Shown here piece after piece: positions 43,989 through 49,312 of a stretch of DNA of 49,312 nt. A model generated the notes under the pieces. The model searched no databases. It saw only the letters and a list, made by a program, of their open reading frames with translations, and was not told where the DNA came from. The DNA is taken from assembly GCA_001516025.1 (NCBI GenBank), contig LOEU01000031.1, forward strand, positions 1 through 49,312. The letters are read 5' to 3'. The DNA is from a bacterium BRH_c32 (GTDB lineage Bacteria > Bacteroidota > Ignavibacteria > Ignavibacteriales > Melioribacteraceae). Made by a program: the position numbers and the translations under genes. Each line of letters starts with the position of its first letter. Within the stretch, counting starts at the first letter, position 1.

Positions 43989-44024
43989 TGTAAATTTTCT
44001 TTACATACGTAAAGTTTCTTTACA
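43989..44024. promoter_or_regulatory. Two tandem dyads TGTAAA-N5-TTTACA
   Basis: 43989-44005 (TGTAAA...TTTACA) and 44008-44024 (CGTAAA...TTTACA) are both spaced by five bases and centred 19 bp apart, about two helical turns. They lie between the S9 peptidase gene (divergent side) and thrC, so a repressor or activator may control the peptidase. The regulator is unknown. Confidence 0.5.
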
Positions 44025-44056
44025 ATTATGAATGATATAGAAATAATAGTCTGCCG

Positions 44057-45361
44057 CTACTTTGAGAGAAGGTGTTCTTTTAAGTCGGGATAATTGCTTG
44101 ATAAGGAGATTGCTTTTTTCTCTTTCAATAGACATTCCGCTAATCGCTTTGGTATTGTTACTTCTTCTCCGATTGCCTCTTCTACTACGTCTTTGAATTT
44201 TGCCGGATGCGCCGTCTCTAATATTATACCGGTATAATTTTTAATCTCATTCGCTTCAATAAAACTGCGCAGACCCAAATACCCCACCGCACCATGCGGA
44301 TCGATAACGTAATTATTATTTTTATAAATCTCCGCAATCGCTTCTTTTGTTTTTGCATCACTAAATGATTCAGAATAAATATCGCTCCTGATTGCATTAA
44401 TATCATTATCATAAAGCTCGGCGATACGAACAAGATTACTCGGGTTACCCACATCCATCGCATTCGATATAGTTTGAATTGATGCTCTCGGAATAAATTC
44501 ACCGCTTGAAATATATTCAGCAAAAACCGAATTGCTATTAAGTGAGGAGATGAATTTTGTTATCGGAAGTCCCATTCGTTTTGCAATTAATCCGGCAGTT
44601 AGATTACCAAGATTGCCCGATGGAACGGAGATATAATTATTTTTTTTCTTATCCGGAATCTGTCGATACATTTCGAAATAATAAAATATCTGAGGAATCA
44701 GTCGTGCGATATTTATAGAGTTGGCGGAGGAAAGATTTTTCTCTTTGAGATCGATATCGGTCATAGCCGCTTTAACTAAACGCTGGCAGTCATCAAACGT
44801 TCCATCTATCTCGATTGCCGTGATATTTTTATCCAAAGTAGTTAATTGCTTTTCTTGAATTCCGCTCACCTTTCCTTTTGGATAAAGAATTGAGACATTA
44901 ATCCCTGGAGTATCATAGAATCCATAAGCAACGGCACTGCCGGTATCGCCCGATGTAGCAACGAGTATATTTAATTCTTTGTTACTGCCCGCAACGAAAT
45001 GTCCCATGGTTCGAGCCATAAACCGTGCACCGAAATCTTTGAAGGCGAGAGTAGTTCCGTGAAATAATTCCAAAACCGAATACTCGGGGCTACGGAGTGG
45101 AACTAGCGGTGCAGGGAAATTAATTGCGTCATTGATTATACTTCTTAGAATTTTCGGCTCGATATCATTACCGATAAATTTTTCTGCAATATGAAAAGCA
45201 ATCTCGGCGAAAGAATATTTTTCTATATCTCTGATAAAATCTTTTTCGAGGGTGGATATTTCCGTTGGCATATAAAGTCCGCCATCTTCTGCCAGTCCGT
45301 TCATCACCGCCGTTTCAAATGAAAATAATTCCGAGTGATTATTTGTCGAATAAAATTTCAT
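44057..45361 (-). CDS. thrC: Threonine synthase
   Basis: 434 residues. The PLP lysine K108 is in the TLAFKDFGARF motif, followed by SGDTGSAVAYGF and SANSINIARLIPQ, characteristic of threonine synthase, which converts O-phosphohomoserine to threonine. It is the last gene of the lysC-asd-thrB-thrC series and overlaps thrB by ATGA. Confidence 0.97.
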   Translation of the reverse strand: MKFYSTNNHSELFSFETAVMNGLAEDGGLYMPTEISTLEKDFIRDIEKYSFAEIAFHIAEKFIGNDIEPKILRSIINDAINFPAPLVPLRSPEYSVLELFHGTTLAFKDFGARFMARTMGHFVAGSNKELNILVATSGDTGSAVAYGFYDTPGINVSILYPKGKVSGIQEKQLTTLDKNITAIEIDGTFDDCQRLVKAAMTDIDLKEKNLSSANSINIARLIPQIFYYFEMYRQIPDKKKNNYISVPSGNLGNLTAGLIAKRMGLPITKFISSLNSNSVFAEYISSGEFIPRASIQTISNAMDVGNPSNLVRIAELYDNDINAIRSDIYSESFSDAKTKEAIAEIYKNNNYVIDPHGAVGYLGLRSFIEANEIKNYTGIILETAHPAKFKDVVEEAIGEEVTIPKRLAECLLKEKKAISLSSNYPDLKEHLLSK

Positions 45362-46326
45362 CTACTAACCTTTCTATAATTTTTTATATCCTCAATCTCT
45401 TCGGGTCCTTTATCATTTATTTTAGAGGTATAAGATTTATTTTTTATTCCGAAATCGAAAACCGCTAGCGACATTGCTTGTGTTATTACTTCCGCTTTTT
45501 GGGGAGAATCTGAAAATGCGAACATCGTAGGACCCGAGCCGGAGATATTACAGTTTAGAGCCCCATTCTTGAAAGCTGCTTCGCGCACTAAATCATAACA
45601 AGGAATTAGTTTTGCTCGTTTCGGTTCTGCAAATACATCCTTAATAGAGTTAGAAATAATTTTATAATTTTTTGTAATTAATCCCGCAATTAAAAAAGAT
45701 GCATTAGCTGCTTGCTCTACACCTTTACCGAGAGGAATTTTTTTTGGTAAAATTTTCCGTGCCTCACTTGTCTTAATTTCGATATCGGGATATACCAATG
45801 AGCAATACATTTTTTTGGGATATTCGATTTGAAGCACTTCAATAGGAGAACTGCCGCGGGCAATTACAAATCCGCCATATAAACAGGGAGCAACATTATC
45901 GGCATGAAAACTTCCGCTTGATAAAATCTCACCGGCTAGCGCATGAAGTAATAATTCTTTTTTTGAAAGCCATAAATCAAGAAGTTTATTCGCCGCAAAT
46001 ACTGCCGCCACGGCACTTGCACCGCTCGAACCTAATCCGCTTCCGATTCCAATCTTCTTATGAATCTTTAATTCTAATCCGACATTAATTTTATATTTAT
46101 CTAATATTGATTGAATAGCAACGGATGCAATATTAAGCATAGGATCATAAGGAAGCTTCCCACCGTCTCCTGTAATTTTTTTGATAACTATACCCGAAGA
46201 TTTTTTCTTCGATCGAGAAAGTTCAATGATATCGCTGATGACATCAAGCGGAAACCCCATGATATCGAAACCCGGTCCGACATTGGAAACAGTCGCCGGC
46301 GCAGATATTATAATTTTATTTTTCAT
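45358..46326 (-). CDS. thrB: Homoserine kinase
   Basis: A 322-residue GHMP-fold kinase: APATVSNVGPGFDIMGF at the N-terminus, the ATP-binding loop GIGSGLGSSGASAVAA at about residue 92-108, and the third GHMP motif NCNISGSGPTMFAF. It phosphorylates homoserine. It is 4-bp overlapped by thrC, so the pair is translationally coupled. Confidence 0.96.
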   Translation of the reverse strand: MKNKIIISAPATVSNVGPGFDIMGFPLDVISDIIELSRSKKKSSGIVIKKITGDGGKLPYDPMLNIASVAIQSILDKYKINVGLELKIHKKIGIGSGLGSSGASAVAAVFAANKLLDLWLSKKELLLHALAGEILSSGSFHADNVAPCLYGGFVIARGSSPIEVLQIEYPKKMYCSLVYPDIEIKTSEARKILPKKIPLGKGVEQAANASFLIAGLITKNYKIISNSIKDVFAEPKRAKLIPCYDLVREAAFKNGALNCNISGSGPTMFAFSDSPQKAEVITQAMSLAVFDFGIKNKSYTSKINDKGPEEIEDIKNYRKVSR

Positions 46327-46575
46327 TTATAAAAATATCCTCTTAAACATTTCTCTTTGGTAACGAACAATAAAAAGTTAGCATTATTAACCAAAATTCA
46401 TTTAAATACTCACATAAAATTCAATTTATTGATGGCGAACGATTAATAGCAAATATTAAGTTATAATGTTAGCCGTCATTTCTCTTCATTATTTCATGGT
46501 ATTTTCATTTATCAAAATTTCTTTTTGCATACATAATTGCACCAATCGATAAAAAATCTTTACGCTTTTAATATT
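46327..46575. other. Gap between asd and thrB
   Basis: About 250 AT-rich bases without gene or RNA structure that I can recognise. thrB may have its own promoter here. Confidence 0.4.
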
Positions 46576-47610
46576 TTAAAAATATCCTTCGGCATGCATA
46601 AGTTCGGCAATTAAAATAGTTCCGCCCACTGCTCCGCGGATCGTATTATGAGATAGAATTACGAACTTATAATCGAATAAAGAGCATTCTCGTAAGCGTC
46701 CGATAGCCACTCCCATTCCCCTCTCCAGATTGCGATGAATTTTTGCCTGTGGATATTTATCTTCTTCATAATAATGGATAGGGCTGATCGGAGCAGAAGG
46801 AAGATTTAATTCCTGCGGCTTAGACCTAAACTCTCGCCACACTTTTTTAATCTCTTCAATAGTTGGCTTAGTCTTGAGCTTAACTTGAACACATTCTGTA
46901 TGTCCATCAATCACGGGGACACGATTGCATTGAGCCGAGATTCTGAAATCAGCAAGTTCGATTCGATCATTATTAAATTTCCCAAGAATCTTCGCTGGCT
47001 CTGTTTCTAATTTTTCCTCCTCACCGAAGATAAATGGAACAACATTATCAAGAATATCCATCGAAGAGATACCGGGATAACCGGCGCCTGAAACCGCCTG
47101 CATCGTTACAACATTCACCGACTCTAATCCGAAATTATCATGCAGGGGTTTTAGTGACATCGCAAGTCCGATCGTTGAACAGTTGGGATTTGTAACTATT
47201 CCTCCTTTATATTTTTGTGAGCGAAGCAGCGATAAATGATCATAATTAATTTCGGGAATAAGAAGAGGGACATCCGGATCGAAACGATGATTACGTGCAT
47301 TAGAAATAATAAAATAACCCGCTTCGGCGAATTGAGTTTCTATCTCCCCCGCCACCGAAGCATCTAATCCCGAAAAAATAATTTTTGAATGAAAATCCGG
47401 GACGCATTCTTTTACAATTAGATTACCGATGTTTTCGGGCAATGGAGTTTGCATAATCCAATTAACTGCATTGGAATATTTTTTACCTGCTGATTTTTCG
47501 GAGGCACCTAGTTCAGCCAATTCAAAATAGGGATGACTTGATAATAGCTCAATGAAACGCTGCCCCACGCTTCCTGTGGCACCAAGTATTCCCACCGATA
47601 TTTTTTTCAT
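46576..47610 (-). CDS. asd: Aspartate-semialdehyde dehydrogenase (archaeal/fungal-type length)
   Basis: A 344-residue dehydrogenase: Rossmann start GATGSVGQRF at about 10-19, catalytic Cys144 in NPNCSTIG, and the RVPVIDGHTECV motif. It reduces aspartyl phosphate to the semialdehyde. It lies 18 bases downstream of lysC and has a GAGGAG ribosome site. Confidence 0.95.
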   Translation of the reverse strand: MKKISVGILGATGSVGQRFIELLSSHPYFELAELGASEKSAGKKYSNAVNWIMQTPLPENIGNLIVKECVPDFHSKIIFSGLDASVAGEIETQFAEAGYFIISNARNHRFDPDVPLLIPEINYDHLSLLRSQKYKGGIVTNPNCSTIGLAMSLKPLHDNFGLESVNVVTMQAVSGAGYPGISSMDILDNVVPFIFGEEEKLETEPAKILGKFNNDRIELADFRISAQCNRVPVIDGHTECVQVKLKTKPTIEEIKKVWREFRSKPQELNLPSAPISPIHYYEEDKYPQAKIHRNLERGMGVAIGRLRECSLFDYKFVILSHNTIRGAVGGTILIAELMHAEGYF

Positions 47611-47628
47611 ACACTCCTCATTATAAGA

Positions 47629-49056
47629 TTACTGTCTTTTTAAGATTTTTGAATGTATTGCGTTGAGTGCTTTCGATAGATCATCTTTATTTATCACCAA
47701 AGATATATTTAATTCGGACGACCCCTGCGCAATCGCATTAATATTGATTGCGTTATCACCGAGAGCCATAAAAATTTTCCCTGCAATACCCGGAGAATGC
47801 CTCATCTTCTCTCCTACAACCGCGATAATCGAAAGATTATCTTCTACCGAAATCTCACCGATTATCTTATCGAGAAGTTCTAGTCGAAATTCATTCTTAA
47901 GTATTGCTTTACTTTTTTCACCATGTTCGGGCAGTACGGCGAGACAGATGCTATGCTCCGATGAAGCTTGTGTGATAAGTATAATGTTAATTTTATGCAA
48001 TGCCAGTGCGGTGAATAAGCGTGATGCTATTCCCGAGACTCCGATCATGCCGCTCCCCTGCACACGGATAAGAGAGACATTATCGATCGAAGAAATCCCC
48101 TTAATAAAAAATTCCTCTGAATCATTTGATATATCACTTGCCGAATCAGTGGTTTGCTCTCGACTTTTCTCGACAATCGTTGTACCCGCTGCCTCAGGAT
48201 TGAAAGTATTCTTAATAATTATTTTAATTTTCTTATCGAGTGCGGGCAGCATCGTAGGAGGATATATTACCTTCGCCCCGAAATGCGAAAGCTCCATCGC
48301 CTCTTCATAAGTAACCGATTTAAGAGAGAATGCATCGGCTACTTTTCTCGGATCGGCGGTTAAGATACCATCGACATCCGTCCATATTTCGATAGCATCG
48401 GCATCGATAGACGCACCGATTATTGCAGCGGTATAGTCCGATCCGCCTCTTCCCAAAGTTGTAATTTCGTTTTCTTCGGTCGATGAAATAAATCCGGTTA
48501 CTATCTGAATCATTTTATGCTTCTTAAAATATGCTTTGATATTTCTGTTAGTCAATTTGAAATTTACACGAGCTTTACCGAAATCGTTATCGGTTTTTAT
48601 GATTTGCGAGGCATTAAGATATTCGCAATCAATTCCTCGATTGATCATCGATTCGGTTATAATAGTGCAAGATAGCCTTTCGCCAAAGCTGACAATATAA
48701 TCGAGCGATTTTGCAGTGAGCTCTTTTACTAAAAAAACTCCATGAAGAATTTCCGAAAGTTCATCGAATAATGATTCGGCTTTATATTGCAATATGCTAA
48801 TATCGCGTCCATAATTGAGCTCGTTAATTGCTTCAAAGTGGAGCTGCGTTAATGTCTTCAGTTTCGATTTATAAGCTGCATTACGTTTGAGTGCTAGATT
48901 TCCGATATCTATAAGGCTATCAGTTACGGATTGAAATGCAGAGAATACGACAGATATATTTTCATTATTCTCAATTCTTGTTTGGAGAATGGAGATCACG
49001 GAATTAATTCTCTCGGCATTAGCTACGCTCGATCCGCCGAATTTCATTACGATCAT
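47629..49056 (-). CDS. lysC: Aspartate kinase
   Basis: A 475-residue monofunctional aspartokinase: KFGGSSVA at 5-12, the FGERLSCTI and TLGRGGSDYTA nucleotide-binding motifs, and two C-terminal ACT domains (about 320-475, with SIDNVSLIRVQGSGMIGV) that usually mediate feedback inhibition by threonine or lysine. AAGGA lies six bases before the ATG. Its upstream region is the decamer array. No homoserine dehydrogenase is fused or adjacent. Confidence 0.96.
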   Translation of the reverse strand: MIVMKFGGSSVANAERINSVISILQTRIENNENISVVFSAFQSVTDSLIDIGNLALKRNAAYKSKLKTLTQLHFEAINELNYGRDISILQYKAESLFDELSEILHGVFLVKELTAKSLDYIVSFGERLSCTIITESMINRGIDCEYLNASQIIKTDNDFGKARVNFKLTNRNIKAYFKKHKMIQIVTGFISSTEENEITTLGRGGSDYTAAIIGASIDADAIEIWTDVDGILTADPRKVADAFSLKSVTYEEAMELSHFGAKVIYPPTMLPALDKKIKIIIKNTFNPEAAGTTIVEKSREQTTDSASDISNDSEEFFIKGISSIDNVSLIRVQGSGMIGVSGIASRLFTALALHKINIILITQASSEHSICLAVLPEHGEKSKAILKNEFRLELLDKIIGEISVEDNLSIIAVVGEKMRHSPGIAGKIFMALGDNAININAIAQGSSELNISLVINKDDLSKALNAIHSKILKRQ

Positions 49057-49110
49057 AAAGAATCCTTATACGTTGTAATTGAAAAGCCAATATGAAACAA
49101 AAAACAGAAA

Positions 49111-49312
49111 TAGGCAAGAAAGTGCGAGCGGGTGCAGATGTGTGCCAATTAGTGCGACGACGGACGAGTGGGGGAAGGCGAGTGCCGGAAAGTGCGATTG
49201 GGTATAATCCGGTGCAGATAAGTGCAGCCGAAAGCAAGCGGGTGCAACAGTGAGCAATTCCGTGCAACCCTGAGCAGGTGAGTGCAGTTGTGAGCAGGTC
49301 GGTGCAGCCCGG
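49111..49312. repeat. In-register degenerate 10-bp repeat array
   Basis: At least 20 consecutive units of exactly 10 bp, with no insertion or deletion, from about 49111 to the window edge. Over the 19 complete units 49121-49310, position 2 is G in 18, position 3 is T in 13 and A in 4, position 4 is G in 17, position 5 is C in 17, position 6 is A in 13, and position 7 is purine in all 19; positions 1 and 8-10 vary freely. Units include AGTGCAGCCG, TGAGCAGGTG and GGTGCAGATA. From 49241 to 49305 GTGC and GAGC cores alternate, giving a 20-bp superperiod. The array is richer in G and C than its surroundings. It lies directly upstream of lysC, but nothing links it to lysC function. Confidence 0.85.

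Noticed and set aside
49019..49267. Minus-strand frames across the decamer array
   Set aside because: The open frames come from the high-GC, period-10 sequence. A 10-bp unit shifts codons each repeat and gives no periodic protein, and one frame covers the lysC start.

Overview
The window looks like chromosomal DNA from a low-GC member of the Bacteroidota/Chlorobiota/Ignavibacteriota group, most likely an Ignavibacteria-like organism. Evidence: two secreted proteins end in type IX secretion-style C-terminal domains with the NYPNPFNP motif; a TTGA...TAnnTTTG promoter of Bacteroidota type precedes the phage early gene; coding density is high, AT content is high, and genes often overlap by ATGA or TAATG. 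The taxonomic call is inferred from family content, not from a marker gene.

Layout. (1) 1-1830 is mobile or decayed DNA: an IS110-family transposase running off the left edge, a structured non-coding region just upstream of it (possible bridge RNA), and an Mrr restriction-endonuclease remnant. (2) 1865-7173 holds small membrane and envelope proteins, a TPR plus cold-shock-domain protein with a zinc-ribbon partner, a lipoprotein/membrane protein/PRC-barrel trio and a Spy-like periplasmic protein. (3) 7176-14752 is one minus-strand operon. Its proximal genes encode an orphan HybA/NrfD-type membrane redox module flanked by three proteins that share an unusual T-M-x-D-G-G motif, one being a GcvH-like protein without its lipoyl lysine. 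Its distal genes encode a c-type-haem-motif histidine kinase, a sigma-54 activator and an archaemetzincin. A good sigma-54 promoter and two tandem 19-bp dyads lie upstream, so the operon probably encodes its own activator. (4) 15064-28031 is accessory DNA: an outer-membrane protein and its decayed copy 12 kb away, a zinc-ribbon/transglycosylase fusion, an anSME-type radical SAM enzyme, and a 1420-residue membrane STAND NTPase/TPR protein overlapping a 121-residue partner. A duplication with reciprocal decay joins the transglycosylase and partner loci. Two T9SS cargo proteins and a Crp-family regulator follow. (5) 28209-31405 holds YceI and pirin genes, tRNA-Thr(TGT) and a CNNM/CorC transporter. 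(6) 31603-37730 is a compact phage-derived island with capsid protease, major capsid, decoration, holin, endolysin, LexA-like repressor and a SWIM-like protein, but no visible terminase, portal, tail or integrase. (7) 37791-43923 holds a MASE1 histidine kinase, a patatin/BamA-type outer membrane lipase and an S9 peptidase with a tiny GTG-start coupled ORF. (8) 44057-49056 is the threonine operon lysC-asd-thrB-thrC.

The strangest non-coding element is at the right edge, just upstream of lysC (49111 to beyond 49312). It is at least 20 consecutive 10-bp units in perfect register with consensus N-G-(T/A)-G-C-A-(A/G)-N-N-N, with the flanking bases of each unit freely varied. It is not explained by coding and has the period of one DNA helical turn.

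The best candidates for an undescribed system are the TMxDGG redox operon with its private sigma-54 circuit, the STAND/TPR plus 121-residue pair, the capsid-only phage island, and the decamer array.
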